NCBI RefSeq assembly: GCF_964656455.1
Contig: NC_135717.1
Coordinates: 144,660,308 to 144,724,307 of the forward strand
Direction of reading: 5' to 3'
Source of the DNA: Halichoerus grypus
Lineage: Eukaryota > Chordata > Mammalia > Carnivora > Phocidae
Length of the DNA stretch: 64,000 nucleotides
The position numbers were made by a program, and so were the translations under genes. Below are positions 22,800-35,548 of the stretch, one piece after another; the first letter of the stretch is position 1; each line of letters begins with the position of its first letter. A model generated the notes under the pieces. It saw only the letters and a program-made list of their open reading frames with translations, was not told the origin of the DNA and ran no database searches.

Positions 22800-24879
22800 A
22801 CAAAAAGAGATGCCAAGATTTATTTCTTTTAATTGTGGGCATATAGAAACTCTTTTAAAAATGAGATTATATATAAGTTGCAGAGTGGCTACAGCCATTT
22901 GGAAACCACAAATAAGTTGGGAGATATGAAAAGGTCAACCTAATAAAAGCAGAAAGAAGAAATTGAGAAAGAAAATCCTAATCACATTAATTGAGCTCCC
23001 GATACCAACAGTAGCTGAGCTCAATACATCTTCTTTCTGATTCAGATTTTCTGTTTCATGCAACAGAAAAAAAGACCCCCATAAAGACGGTAGGTAGGAC
23101 GTTGTATAATGTGCTGCTTTCTTACATTTCGTGATATTTAACATATATGCATATGTATATGTGTGTGCATGTGTATGTCTGTGTATGCCTGTGATATGGG
23201 AGAAATAAAATTACCTCAGAGAGGCGTCTCTCCTTAAGCTCATGGTATTATAGCATCTCTTCATGTTGAAGGATTAAAAAAAATCTTAAATTCACTTGAG
23301 TTAGTCTTGTTACAGAAGTAACTTATACAGTAGTAAAGTTTTTAATTAATTAAAATGATTAGAAGCTCTAATTATAAACTACCATCAGACTTTAAGAAAT
23401 GAACAAATAGAACAAATTATTTATTTACCTTTGAATAGATAAAACTGGTAAAAACAAAATAAACAATAGAAAAATGACATTGATGTTCTTACCAAAATGA
23501 AGTCCATCAGATCTTAAAAATCTGTAGGTAGGAAAGTAATCTTTCTCTTTAAATAGCTTCTGCTTTCTAAGTCAAATTCATATTTGAACTTTCTCCAAAC
23601 AAAGGGCATTAATATTTAAAGTGCTAGGGAATACAATAGTGGTTTAGAATGTTGCTTTAAACAAAAATCCCATCTAATAAATTTAAAATACTTAGGCCAC
23701 ATAGTATATTCGTCATTCTTAAATAACTCCCAAAGTATCCACGATGCTAATTCAATTGAGGTTCTTCCAGTAAAGGGCAGCTCCTGTTAGCATACTAATG
23801 TTCGTAAAAAATGATGGCTTTTAGATGAACATTGTAAAGTAAAATGGAAGAGTAGTATTTATAGACTTAAAGAAAGTTATTGCTTTGATTTCTACAATAA
23901 TTCTGAAACACTTTTCTTGGTTCTAAAAGAACACAAATATTGATGTGTTCTGTGACCTAGAAAAAGACTGCAAGGGGATAAAGAGAACAAACCAAAAACC
24001 CAAGAGAGTATTATCTCTAATGAAACCATGGATCTATTCTAAGCTATTGTGTTACATTCCATTCTTGTTTGTTAATTTGAAGTTTATAGAATGTGGAGAA
24101 ACTGTTGTCTGTCCAGTGATTTATCTATACAGTTTTCTACTCTATTTTAAGTAGTTTTAGAACCTACAACTCTCTAGATACCATTCTAAAAGAATACAAG
24201 TATAGTCATTTTTACTTCATATTTTTAAAGACAAAGAACTTTAAGTCTTCACTAAAAAAAACTATTTCTGCTCTCTTGCCATCCTTCTCTTTCAAGATGC
24301 TTTTTTTCATTGGCCTTCTCTTGTGTATTTATAAGCTCTTCCTAATGACACTTTTTCTCAGGAAATAAACGTTCACCTGTCATTCTTATATTAAGTAAGG
24401 GTTTCAAATGGGTCAGAGAACTTTCCACTACCATAGAACCTACCATTTATCACCAAAATTCTTAATACTAATAGTCAATGTTTATTGTCTCAATTTCTCA
24501 CTTCTACCAGTCTCCTAACAGTCTAGCTCCACCTCTATAATTCCACTCAAATTAGTGTTTCCATAGACAGCCAGTAACCAAATTGACATATTTTATTTCA
24601 CCCCACTTCTTGCTTTAAGGTATTTGTTAGGGTTTAATAGCCCTTTCTCAAAAAAAAAAAGTCACTATATAATTCCTTATCACAGTTTCCTTTACTCTGC
24701 CTGATTTTTAACAGAAAATTGTCGCTACAACTTCTCTTTTCATTCTATATAGTATCTTTGGGTAGCCCACTCTATTCCCTTGATTTCAAGTGGCTGATAT
24801 TGAAGCCATATCTTTTTATATGTGTCCTTTAAAAGCCTGAAGTATTTATCTTCTATTCCAAATTTTATGGAAGTTTTTT
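22800..24879. other. AT-rich unique sequence
   Basis: No gene or certain repeat. A TG-rich low-complexity tract lies at about 23139-23196. Short open frames (22935-23144 minus, 23945-24154 plus) have no recognisable content. Confidence 0.5.
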
Positions 24880-25270
24880 TTAACATAATATGTTTAATAT
24901 ACATTGCTGTTGAATTTTGACAAATGGATTTTCTGCATCTATTGAGATAATATCTTTTTTTCTTTTTCTTTTTTATTTTGTTAATACTGACAATTTTCAA
25001 AGTATCTACCTTACATACACATCTTACACCTTGGTTTTTCACAATTTAAGTCCATCTTGCAAACTGTGATAAACTCAACTTGGTCATAATGTATTGGATT
25101 AGATTTGCAAAAACCGTATTAATAATTTTTGTAACTATGTTCATGAGAATATGGTTCTGTAGTTTACTGTTATTGTAATTTCTTTGTTTTTAGCATTACT
25201 AGGGTAATGCTGGCCTCATAGAATTAGTTTTGAAGTATTCTCTCTTTTTCAATTTCATTTTAACTTGTCT
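24880..25270 (-). repeat. Ancient L1 ORF2 (reverse-transcriptase region) fragment
   Basis: The plus strand reads as antisense ORF2: 'aactcaacttggtcataatg' near 25073, 'tatgttcatgagaatatggt' near 25136, and 'taatgctggcctcatagaat' near 25205, which is a hallmark of the ORF2 RT domain. Degraded by indels. Confidence 0.7.
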
Positions 25271-25823
25271 CTCTACCTCTCTTGATACGCTTTGGCCCTT
25301 TACTCTGACAGCAGCCAGAGATATCCAGTTAAAAATGTAAATCAGGCCATGTCTCATCTTTTAATGCTAGATGAGGGTTCACTACATTTATATCTAAAAA
25401 AAAGTATCAGATGACTGCCATTCCCAAAGACTCATTTTGTGTGAGAATGATATACATAACCATTCCTGGCAGCAATTGGGTAATACTACGGTTCAGTTGC
25501 AGACAAGAGAAAGCGCTTTTGTAGGAATAACTATAACCAGGTCCTATGAGGCTTACAAATCACCGGGAGACCAAGAGTGGCAGGTTCCAGGCCAAGCTTC
25601 CTGGTATTGACCAAACTGCTAATGAGGCCTCAGGAAGCTGCCACCTCAGAAAGCTTGCTGCAGTGTGTATCAATAAATGGATCCCTTATACTATGCTTCG
25701 CTCCCCTACTTAATTCAGTTCTAAATTAAGAATCACAGATTTTTAGACTCTAATTCACTCAGAAACAGTTGAGCTGCAAAGGAGTTTAAAAATGTGTAGA
25801 TTTTCATTTTTCTATTTGTATGT
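25271..25823. other. Unique or old repeat sequence, unassigned
   Basis: A short patch near 25335-25385 ('aaatcaggccatgtctcatc') resembles sense L2. The section 25420-25700 is more GC-rich than its surroundings and ends near 'caataaatggatccc', which could be an old LTR end; I cannot assign it. Confidence 0.35.
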
Positions 25824-25833
25824 TTGTTGGTGG

Positions 25834-26024
25834 ATTTTTTTTTTAAGATTTTATTTATTTATTAGAGAGAGTGTGTGCACAAGTGGTGGGGAGGGGCAAA
25901 GGGAGAGGGAGAAGCAGACTCCCCGGTGAGCAGGGAGCCCCATGCAGGACGCAGTACCAGGACCCTGGGGTCATGACCTGAGCCTAAGGCAGACACTTAA
26001 CCGACTAAGCCACCCAGGTACCCC
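25834..26024 (-). mobile_element. Can-SINE, full length
   Basis: Reverse copy from T run (25834-25844) through 'aagattttatttatttatta', GA-rich middle and core 'ggaccctggggtcatgacct' to head 'cacccaggtacccc'. TSD approximately 'tgttggtgga' (25824-25833) and 'tgttggtaga' (26025-26034). Confidence 0.92.
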
Positions 26025-26034
26025 TGTTGGTAGA

Positions 26035-28493
26035 GTTTTATATTGTTGATTGGTTGTTTTTTGTCTGTTTGTTTAGTTTTTTAGCTCAGAAGCGTTTATA
26101 AAGAGATTAGAATGGGCAATGAATAACCAGCCTCCAAATGATGACTCCATCAAATGGTAGCCTTGGATTTGTGCATTGTAAAAACTCTGGTCAATTAAAA
26201 AATAATTATTTCTGACTTTACCTTCAGATTTGTTCTATTCTTAAAAGACATAATAATAGAAACACAGAAAATAATAAAGTTTCATATTCTCTTTGAACAT
26301 CGTGATATTTCTATGTGATTCAAATACTTTAATCAAATATTTAAATTATTTTATGGTATAGAATATAGGAATGTATTTACAGGATGAAATAATGGCCTTT
26401 TTAAATGTAACTTCTTCATGCTTAAAACGGCCTCAGTTTTTGAACCTTCTTAGCTTCTAAGAATGGTATTGATATTGGGATTAATCACATTTCAGTGTGC
26501 AGTGTAAACATACACTTACACACTCAGAGCAGTTCATGCAGTATGTATTGCTCTACCACCCAGTCAATATCAGAAATGATACAATCAAGTAATTTTACTA
26601 CAAGAGACAAAGGGAACACTGCAAAATTGTTAAGTAATAAGCATTCCATTACTTAGACTAAGGCTTACACGATATGTTTTGGACATCCTGACATTAGCTT
26701 AGACTCCTCTATTTTTTTATACGCAAAATATTTCAGGACAGTATTTTTTTTTTTTTTTTTTGGTTTTACTCAGTTTTGGTATGTTCACCCACACACAAAC
26801 ACATATGCACACACACATACATATACATATACATACACACTGCCTATCATGATTCTGTGAAGACTACAGCAAACTAATATTTCATAGTTCTACTCTGGAG
26901 GCAAGACTGAAAAAAAGATGTCACCATGTGAAAACCTTCATCAAAACTATTCTATATTTAGATTCCAAACCATGCTCTCATTGTTACATTTATACATGTA
27001 GTTCCTTTCAATGGAAGTATTTTACCTGACTCACTAGACCACAGTATTTAACCTATTGTTTTCATTTCTCTGTTTTTAAAAATTTCTCATTATTTTTAAG
27101 AGGTACTGCTTGATACTCATGTGCCTTTATAAATATAACTGCCTTATTTTAACTCCCATGTGACATTTTGGGACCCAGCCATATTTTGTTCATGCTAAAT
27201 TCAGTAAACAAAACATAAGACACTTGTCTAACAACAGTGAGTGTTAAGGCTTACGAGACAAGGTAGTGCCTTTAAAATATTTTCTTTCTTGTCTCAAACT
27301 GAATGCTTCCTAAGTTATTTTAAATGTTCCATCAACAGTTACAGTGTTATCTTAAATATTCCACAACAAAGACAAGCAATTATGAAAAGTGTTTGTGGCC
27401 AATTTAAAAAATTCCAAATGTTCAAATAAAAATTCCAAATTTTGATACTTTGACCCTTAGTAGCTCTTGTGGCTTTCTAGGAAACAATGATTCCTTTAAG
27501 ATAAAAACATCGATTTAAGAGTATTTACTTTACTTTGTGTTTGAATTTGGAAATAACCCCGGGCAGATTTTAACAGCATGTTAAATTATCATTAAATACA
27601 AGTTAAGAGATTGCTGAATTGTGTGAACAAAGTCAGATTCAAAAATGTTTTTTAGGCAACATTTTCTGTTAGTATTTAAAACTGCTCACTTTAGTCAACA
27701 CTCCATCTGTCTGTAGTCTTACTCATCAGGAGGAAAATTCTATTTGTTTTAAAAATGTATATGAGGAGAATGTTCCCATAAATTGGTAGAGCTCTTTCCT
27801 GAGTAAGTTATGCAGGAAAAATTTCTGTCAGTATGCTTAGAATTCATCATGAAGTAATTATGAAATTGTTTGGTTACTATAGATAAAATTACTGGATAAC
27901 AGTAACTCCTTTTCTTCTTGGCTTCAAATAAATGAAAAGACCTCTTGGATTTTAAAAAGCAAATTGGTTCAATATTTGTAAACTTACCTGTGATGAGGAG
28001 CAAATCTTTAAGACAAAGGGAGCAGTTGTTCAACTATTCTAAACCCATGTGCACCTGTTCATCCATGCATCATTCGGCTTAGGGTTTATATCAAAAGTAT
28101 GTAATAAATATATGTCATAGAACTCAGCAGAGGATGTTTATATAAAGGCAGTCAACAAAATCATTTTTATTTGCAGAACTGTCGCGAGAGAGAGGAGAGG
28201 AAGAGAGAGAGAGTGTTGTGTGTGCGTGTGTCTATAGAGTGTCCAGTGAATGTTTCTAAAGATGATAAGGTCCTGCTCTCAAGAGATGCATTGCTTACAG
28301 GGGAAGTGGAAAATTACCACAATACATCAATTCTAAGGTATATATGTTTCACATTGTAACATCTCTAAAATTAGGATGTGTTTTACGATCAATAGCTAAT
28401 AACAGTTTTAGTTTGTCAAGCTGTATTTCTCATATAGTTGTCCTTGTTTTCACATGCATGAAACCTTGCTATATGACGAAGAAAATGCCAACA
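26035..28493. other. AT-rich unique sequence with simple repeats
   Basis: No gene seen. Poly(T) at about 26743-26760 and a (CA)/(CATA) tract at about 26793-26840. A purine-rich (GA)n patch followed by TG repeats is at about 28183-28235. Confidence 0.5.
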
Positions 28494-28509
28494 TCAAAAA
28501 TTACAGAAG

Positions 28510-28619
28510 TGGGGGGCGCCTGGCTGGCTCAGTCAGTAGAGCACATGAATCTTGATCTCAGGGTTGTGAGTTCAAGCCCCACACTGGTTATAGAGATTAC
28601 TTAAAAATAAAATCTTTAA
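28510..28619 (+). mobile_element. Short-type Can-SINE (about 110 bp)
   Basis: Plus-oriented copy of a short subtype. After the head 'gggcgcctggctggctcagt' it goes directly through 'gatctcagggttgtgagttc' to 'agagattacttaaaaataaa' and the A-tail, lacking the CT-rich middle of the long copies. TSD roughly 'aaaattacagaag' (about 28497-28509) and 'aaaattacggaag' (about 28622-28634). Confidence 0.93.
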
Positions 28620-28635
28620 AAAAATTACGGAAGGG

Positions 28636-31600
28636 GAGGCCATGGCTTGGAAGAATATCCCAGAGGCAGTACTAAAGCTCTCTCTTAAGAATTTTCCAAT
28701 GCTCTTGATGATAGGGAACGATATTATAGAGTAAATATTGACAATCCTGAGTAAAAAAAGCAATTTAACAAAAGTTGAAGTCGGAATTTGTAATAGTTTT
28801 AGAAATACTTTACTCTCTTTATTTCACTTATATTTTCCTTCTTATGTGTGTCCAAGAGTGTCACATGATAAAATATGTTTAAATAAATCTAGAAGACCTA
28901 TACCTATTAGTATAAGATAATTCTAAGTAGAATGAAACATCATATATTAATTATATATAAAAACTCAACAGTAAGTTTTTATTGCTTAAAGGGTTGAAAA
29001 TCTCAATACACGATCAGTACACTCAATGATGCCTTAGATTTGATAAAATACAGCAATGGTGATATAATATGAAAAATACTAAAATAGGGGGAAAAAGAGT
29101 TCTATGCAAGATAGAGTGAGAGTAGTGAATTAGCATAGTTTGCAGAACTCAAGGGAATATTTGAAAGAGACGTGACAGTGAAACTTAATCTTGAAGGATA
29201 CGCAATGTTTTACTAGCAGGAGAAATATCAAGGTTTACCATGCAACACATAGAGAGACATGACAGCATGTTGTGTTAAAAATAAAAGCCATAAGTGCAGT
29301 TAAAGCATTTTGCAGAATGTGTTCCTTAAAGTGTTACTCCAAGGAAATGCTCAGCAATGAAATTTGTCTGTGGCCAAATAAGCTTAAGAAAAACTGCATA
29401 TTATAGTTTCTTCTCCTTGGAAATTTTATAAAAATGCATTAATATATTAGGAGTTTGCTTTAATTTTTTTGACCTAAATATATTTTAACCCAGGACACAT
29501 GCTTGGAAAATGCCAGTTAAAAAATGAATTAAAAAGGAAAGAGTACACAGAGATGAGACTGGTTATATAAAACAAGCCTTTTGCATGTTGAGCAAGATTC
29601 TTCAAAGGGTTTTGGGCCTTATTCTTGGGAAAATTAATAGCCATATGGGGATGAGCAGAGAGTCCTTGTTTGAAATTCAAAAACAGTTTTTTAAAAAAAT
29701 AAATTTAAGTAAAAATTTATTTAATAAAGTTAAATGTCAGATTTTTAAGAAGAATAAGTGCTTTTTTCCCTAAATAATTGATATTCACTATGAATGCTTA
29801 TAATATAGACTTGCTAAGTATAGTTCTAAAATTACTTAAAATAGAAAAAAATGTGTATTGGCATATTTTATTGATTTTCCGTTAAGCATCTTCCAAGTAA
29901 TTGCTTTTTAAAATATTTATAAATTTATTGAAATATAGATAAACATAATAATTCAGTAGAATTTAAATTACTGAAGAATAATTTTTATGATAAAAACATT
30001 CATTTTAAGGAACAGTAAAATGAAATTTGTTTATGTAGGGTAAGAATGTTTATAGCATTATGTGTAAATTTCATATGTATATAAATCTACATTTACATAT
30101 GAAATTTGAAAACTGATTTAGTTTGCAACCTATTTTTCCAAAACCAGTATAAATTAACCATCTTTATTAAAACATACACTAGAATTAATTCCTACCTTCT
30201 TGAATGTGATTTGGCAAAATAGTACTCTGGAATAAAACTCCAGGCAAAATTTGGTGTCTGTTTAATATTCATAATTGAGAATCTTATCACCAGTTTTTTA
30301 AGCAGCTCACAATAGGTAAAACACATTCTAACAAACTCTTATGATAAATTACTTTATTCACTCGTACTAATGAGGATTGAAACTTGAGTGTGTTAACATC
30401 ATGTACAGCAAGCGGATTTATTGTTTTGATGTGGCCAGATGTATTAGGCATGTCTTTGCATATCATTAGGTATGAAGTTAGATAATGCTGGTAAGGCCAC
30501 AGGAGAAGAAACATGACCTTCACAACAATGAACGAGTATCACGCACACTAGTCAAATACACTGAACACTAGCAAGGCATCAATGTGCTGTTTTGAGCTAG
30601 AAACGCAATTGGTTAATCACTGCACTTTTTAATTCCCAATATTTTCCACATGATGTATGATACTTTGGCTTTTTTTATTCCAATTTTTCTGTAGAAATAA
30701 AATGAGAAGTACAATGGATGTAGAGGGAATAGTATAGCTTCAGGTCCCAGTTACTTGTTTGACACACATTTTTTTTCAGCAAGAGTAAACAGCAGCAGAA
30801 GCGACATCTGGATCTTTGGCTGACTGCACTATGGAAAGTGACTGGCCAAACATTGCTTACTTATATTGGGGTCCATTAACTTGCCTGAAGATCAGTCAGT
30901 TGGGGGGCTATCTGGGAGAACCTGCCCAGATGCATGCCATATTCTGTTGATAGCCCTGTCATTGTCAAGAATTTGTTCAAGTTTACATGTCTAAGAATAA
31001 AATCTTGTTTGAGTTTCTGATGATTTCTTCCACATGTTAAGACCCTTTTTATGGTGCAGAACAAAGGCCAAAAGAATTCCAGTGAAGGCAAAAGGGAGGG
31101 TTCAAAAGATCTATTGGTTGACTCACATTTGATGAATTATTAAACTACAGATTTCACCATGTGATAGAGAATCCATTTTTCCCAAAGTTTTAGATGAAAT
31201 ACAAATTCTACCAAAATAAAAGAACCCTTCTGGGATGACAGATTTACAACAAAGCTAAAAAGATTAACGACTTTACCCTAAAGAAACTTTATTTGCAAGT
31301 AATGCAAAGAAAGAAACAAGCTGATTCCATAATTTGACACCAGTGAATGAGTAGAACATTTATAGAGTGAGAATATAGCTTTCTTTTAGATGTCTAGACC
31401 TAATTTGCAGAGGTTAACCACAAATTAAGATTTATAGTATATCAGGGTTAGATGAGATCCTAAAAAATATTAACTTTCTAATCTTTAATTCCTCCACAAA
31501 TGTCTGTTTTTGTCAGGCCTTGCTTTGAGACTACCAATGATAGTTCACTGCTTTCTCAGGCAGATAGCTAGAATATATATATCTTTGTCTTACACGGAAA

Positions 31601-32314
31601 TCGTTAACCCTCTTGCTTAGGTCTAGTTATATCTGTAGTTATATCTGTAGTGATCATTGTATCTGGTCTCACTCCTACTAGTCTACTTTTTAACTCTTTG
31701 AAGCAACCATGGTATCCTTCCACTCCTTCCATTTTGAGTTATTTCATCTTCAGACTAGCAGACTCAGCTTTCCAACAGTTGTTTTTCAAACATTTTTCAG
31801 AACCATTTATTTTCCTTGTATACCTTTCAATGTGAATAATACCACTCTTATTGTGATCCTCATAACTAAGAATAAATGTGGTATCAACATTGTAGAATAT
31901 AACTCATTGAGTAATAACAAGCTAAAATTTCATTAGATAATTCAAATATTGCACGTGGTAGATACAAGGAGACAGAAACTTCACAGGGCATCCCAGAGAT
32001 ATGAAAATTCAGAAGGTCACTATTTGCTCTTCCTGGCATGGCAGTGAGACTGCCTTGCTTCTCTTTACCTTCCTGAGTGGTAATAACATTCTCTAGACTC
32101 CTTATTCCCCATGTTGGCTAACATAGAAAACAATTTGTACCCATTTTTACCTTCACCTTTTGATTGTCTATCTTAAGTATTATTAAACTCTACAGCCTAA
32201 TGAGATAAAATACTGATAATCACATGATAAAAATAGATCGTAGTAATTACTCCAGTTGAAACTGAACACATTCAATCTTTTCTATTATGGCCATTGTGAG
32301 GTCTCCAAGGCCTC
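28636..32314. other. Long AT-rich stretch without recognised elements
   Basis: Nearly 3.7 kb with no SINE, L1 or coding region that I can support. Short open frames (29474-29773, 30287-30523, 30876-31091, 31650-31936) lack any domain. A 14-bp hairpin is at 30066-30107 and a tandem 12-mer (two copies of tagttatatctg) at about 31625-31648. Confidence 0.5.
30066..30107. repeat. Perfect 14-bp inverted repeat (hairpin)
   Basis: Arms 'aaatttcatatgta' (30066-30079) and 'tacatatgaaattt' (30094-30107) are perfectly complementary around a 14-nt loop. Confidence 0.9.
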
Positions 32315-32326
32315 CCAATTCCCTTT

Positions 32327-32351
32327 TTTTTTTTTTTTTCCAATTCCCTTT
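32327..32351 (-). mobile_element. Poly(A)-only retro-insertion (poly-T on +) with TSD
   Basis: A T run (32324-32339) lies between identical 12-bp copies of 'ccaattcccttt' (32315-32326 and 32340-32351). The only net addition is about 13 T plus the duplication. The copies are identical, so this appears fairly recent. Confidence 0.78.
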
Positions 32352-32778
32352 GTTCATCATCATTTATGACTTGGATAGTTAACCTAAAGAAATCACACCT
32401 ATTATCTTTAAACTTTCTTTTTTTGTTGTTTCTTTATCCTTTACAGATATTATTTGCTCCTTAAGATAATGAAAATCTCTCATTCTGTCTTTGTAATGTT
32501 CTTTTTCCTGATTGCTTTTCCTTCTTTCAATCCATTTGCATAAGACTGGAGTTTTTATAACTTACCTATCATAACTAAAGCTTAATGTACATAATAAAAA
32601 ATCACTAATTATATGTTTTTTAGCAAATAAAAAAACATTTTCTTTAAAATGAAATGATAAAAATCAAGGTAATTTTTCTGATAATTTTGAAAGTGCTCAG
32701 AAGATCTCTTAAGGAATCCTAAATCATGTTTTCATTCTGTACCCTCATTTTTTGCTGAAAAAATCTGAAACATCAATG
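32352..32778. other. AT-rich unique sequence
   Basis: Nothing recognised. Confidence 0.55.
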
Positions 32779-32792
32779 CTCAAGATATTTTT

Positions 32793-33001
32793 ATTTTTTT
32801 TAAGATTTTATTTATTTATTTTGGAGAGAGAGCAACATGGAGGGGCAGAGGAAGAGCGAGAGAGAGTCTTAAGCAGACTCTATACTGAGCACAGAGCCCT
32901 ATTCAGGGTTCCATCTTAAGACCCTGAGATCATGACCTGAGATCACACCTGAGCCGAAACCAAGAGTCAGATCCTTAACCAACAGCACCATGCAGGTACC
33001 C
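32793..33001 (-). mobile_element. Can-SINE, older copy, head-to-head with next
   Basis: Reverse copy with tail 'ttaagattttatttatttat', core 'gagatcatgacctgagatca' and degenerate head ending 'gcaccatgcaggtacccc'. A 12-nt internal duplication (cctgagatcaca/cctgagccgaaa region) is present. TSD 'ctcaagatatttt' at 32779-32791 and 33002-33014. Its 5' end lies only 31 bp from the 5' end of the plus-oriented SINE at 33033. Confidence 0.92.
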
Positions 33002-33032
33002 CTCAAGATATTTTGAAAAAGTCATAACACTT

Positions 33033-33228
33033 GGGTGCCTGAGTGGCTCAGTTGGTTAAGCGTTGGACTCTTGATTTTGGCTGAGGTCATGATCTCAGGG
33101 TTGTGAAATCGAGCCCCATGTCAGTTTGGCGCTCAGCAGGGAGTCTACTTGAGATTCTCTCTGCCACTCCCACTCACTCTCTCTCTCTCTCTCTCTCTCT
33201 GGAATAAATTAAAAAATCTTAAAAAAAA
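33033..33228 (+). mobile_element. Can-SINE, head-to-head partner
   Basis: Plus copy with head 'gggtgcctgagtggctcagt', core 'gtcatgatctcagggttgtg', (CT)n run at about 33177-33200 and tail 'ttaaaaaatcttaaaaaaa'. TSD 'ataacactt' at 33024-33032 and 33229-33237. With the preceding SINE it forms an inverted pair. Confidence 0.93.
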
Positions 33229-33488
33229 TATAACACTTAGGTTTTTTTTCTACTTTTGCTTAATTTTATTGTAAAAGCAATGTATAGATGCATAAAGTTT
33301 TAACTATATCATGTTTAAAAGGAACAGTTTTCTGGAATATCCTAATAATCAAAAGATTTATGTGCAAATACAAAAATGTCTGCTTGTTTCCAAATAATCC
33401 ATGTATATGTTAGTGAACCCAACATATATTTGTTGAACATATCTTTTGCTGTTTCTTGAGATATGCACGAGTGAACCCTTGATTCTTT

Positions 33489-33676
33489 CTTTTTTTTTTT
33501 TTTTTTAAGATTTTATTTATTTGTCAGAGAGAGAGAGAGGAAGAGAGTGCACAAGTAGAGGGAGAAACAGGCTCCCTGCTGAGCAAGGAGCCGGATGTGG
33601 ACCTAGGTCCCAGGACCCTGGGATCATGACCTGAACCAAAGGCAGACACGTAACCAACTGAGCCACCCAGGCATCT
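33489..33676 (-). mobile_element. Can-SINE, full length
   Basis: Reverse copy with an 18-T tract, 'aagattttatttatttgtca', GA-rich middle, core 'ggaccctgggatcatgacct' and head ending 'gagccacccaggcatct'. TSD 'cccttgattctt' at 33477-33488 and 33677-33688. Confidence 0.95.
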
Positions 33677-33688
33677 CCCTTGATTCTT

Positions 33689-34099
33689 AATGTGATAATT
33701 GAGCCCAAGATTTTTTTATTATTTTAACTATGACAACTCTAGATAGTCTTGTATTCAATTTGATTGTCTATCTTAAAAATTAAGAACTTTTGGCCTGGGA
33801 ATATGTGTTAGGGTAATTGCAGTAATGAGATTATTATGTGGGACATTGTTTCTGCAGTTTAATAGCTATTCTCCCTCAAAATAGGTTGCTTGGAGTAGAA
33901 TTATCAAATAAGAACAACAATGATATAATGGTGACCTTGAAGATATCATTGTTCAGTGTTTTACAAGTACCTTTTCAAAATGTTGGATCAAATGGTCAAA
34001 ATTTCTTTACAGTAGGAATTCTCAGATCTTATATAACATATTCAGGTGTATTGTAAGTCTGTAAGGGATGATATGGTAGGCAGCAATTCCAGGAAAAAA
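33689..34099. other. Unique sequence, nothing recognised
   Basis: No repeat or coding signal supported; a 72-codon frame at 33838-34056 is featureless. Confidence 0.5.
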
Positions 34100-34225
34100 A
34101 AATGTATGTGTGTGTGTACTTTTTGTGTGACTACACACATGCATATATATGTGTGTGTGTGTGTGTGTGAATTTTATATATGTATATATATACACATATA
34201 TATACATACATATATATAATTATCC
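34100..34225. repeat. Compound TG/TA microsatellite
   Basis: A (TG)n run at about 34105-34119, a second (TG)n at about 34150-34169, and TATA/TACA repeats to about 34220. The short frames spanning it are low-complexity artefacts. Confidence 0.9.
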
Positions 34226-34767
34226 ACCTATCTGCACATATACACATTTTTTTGAGGAATATTTTATGGGAGTGCTGTTCCAAAGAACACACTTTAAGAA
34301 ATGTTGGTATAAGTCAACTCTAAATCCCATACCAGTGGAAAAAAGGACTAGGAGATAACCTATTTGGTGTTTTGTTCAGAATCAAACAAATAATTAATGA
34401 CAGAAATTTGTTTGAAATATACCTCTTTATATCTATTTAGTACCCTTTTCATTGCCCCCACATTCAGAGAAGAGCTATTGAGTTGTGAACTCTTTTTTTT
34501 TTTCTTTTAGTGGACAAATGGCAATAGTAGAAAATCAATATAATAGAAAATCAGGTTTTCCCAAAATCATTTCAAACAATATCCAATATCCACTAAATAT
34601 TCTTCTACTCTTTATCTTTTTGTCTTGGTCATTATCTTAAGCTATTTTTAAAACATTTTATTCCTACTTTTGTTCCTTTCTCTCAAATACATAACTTTCT
34701 ATGTGTGTGCCTCTCCCCATTTACATATTCTATTACTATTTCTGTTCTCTTTTAATCAATCCAATGC
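34226..34767. other. AT-rich unique sequence
   Basis: No gene or certain repeat; one short T-rich tract near 34491. Confidence 0.5.
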
Positions 34768-34780
34768 AATGCAATGTTTT

Positions 34781-34963
34781 GTTTTGTTGTTTCTTTTTTT
34801 AAGATCTTATTTATTTATTTGACAGAGCATGCGCAAGCAGCAGAGGGAGGAGAAGCAGGCTCCACTGAGCAGGGAGCCCGATGTGGGGCTTGATCCCTTG
34901 ACCCTAGGATCATGACCTGAGCTGAAGGCAGAGGCTTAACCAACTGAGCCACCCAGGCACCCC
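34781..34963 (-). mobile_element. Can-SINE, slightly shortened
   Basis: Reverse copy: T-rich tail with 'ttaagatcttatttatttat', a GA region shortened relative to other copies, core 'cctaggatcatgacctgagc' and head ending 'acccaggcacccc'. TSD about 'atgcaatgttt' (34769-34779) and 'gtgcaatgttt' (34965-34975), placed in a local 'caatg' tandem. Confidence 0.92.
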
Positions 34964-34975
34964 AGTGCAATGTTT

Positions 34976-35548
34976 ATTATCCAACTTACACCACAGTAGG
35001 CTAGAAATGGAAGAGATGCATAGGAATCTAAGACAAGGTTTGTTCCTTCAAGCAGTTTATTTTAAATTTAACGAAGAGGTTATCTATATAAGTTAAGTTA
35101 TGGTGTAATGATTATAAAGGCAACAGCAATTAAGAAAACCTGGCATTGGCATGGATTCTAAAGGTCTGAGAAGAAATTTTATAATTGAGGTGAAGTGATA
35201 TAATCTTATAAGTTTTTAGAGGAGGAAAAAAATAAATTCCATGCAATGATAGAAACTCAGAAGTATGAATGAGACTCACACACAATGAAGGTGCATATGT
35301 TTTGAGGAACCAGGAAAGGGATGAATATTTAACACTAGAATCTTTATTCTAGTAGTAAAATTTATCTTATTATCAAATTAAAATATAAAAATTTGATAAT
35401 TTTTAAGCACGTGCAAAAAATCATTTGGTAAATATTGCATACTTATTATCAAATTCATAATTTTTACAAAGAAGGAATAAAAATAAATCTCCCTAATTAG
35501 TTTAACAAAACGAAACAAAATCTGAACACATTTTATTTATTTATTTAC
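34976..35548. other. AT-rich unique sequence with small hairpins
   Basis: Holds the left copy of a 31-bp direct repeat (35188-35218), an 8-bp-arm hairpin at 35334-35353 (actagaat/attctagt) and an 11-bp-arm hairpin at 35369-35400 (attatcaaatt/aatttgataat). No gene. Confidence 0.6.
35188..35218 (+). repeat. 31-bp direct repeat, left copy
   Basis: Identical over 31 bp to 35860-35890; begins 'aggtgaagtgatata' and ends 'ttataagttttta'. The 641 bp between the copies contain AT-rich DNA and two nested SINEs. Confidence 0.93.
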
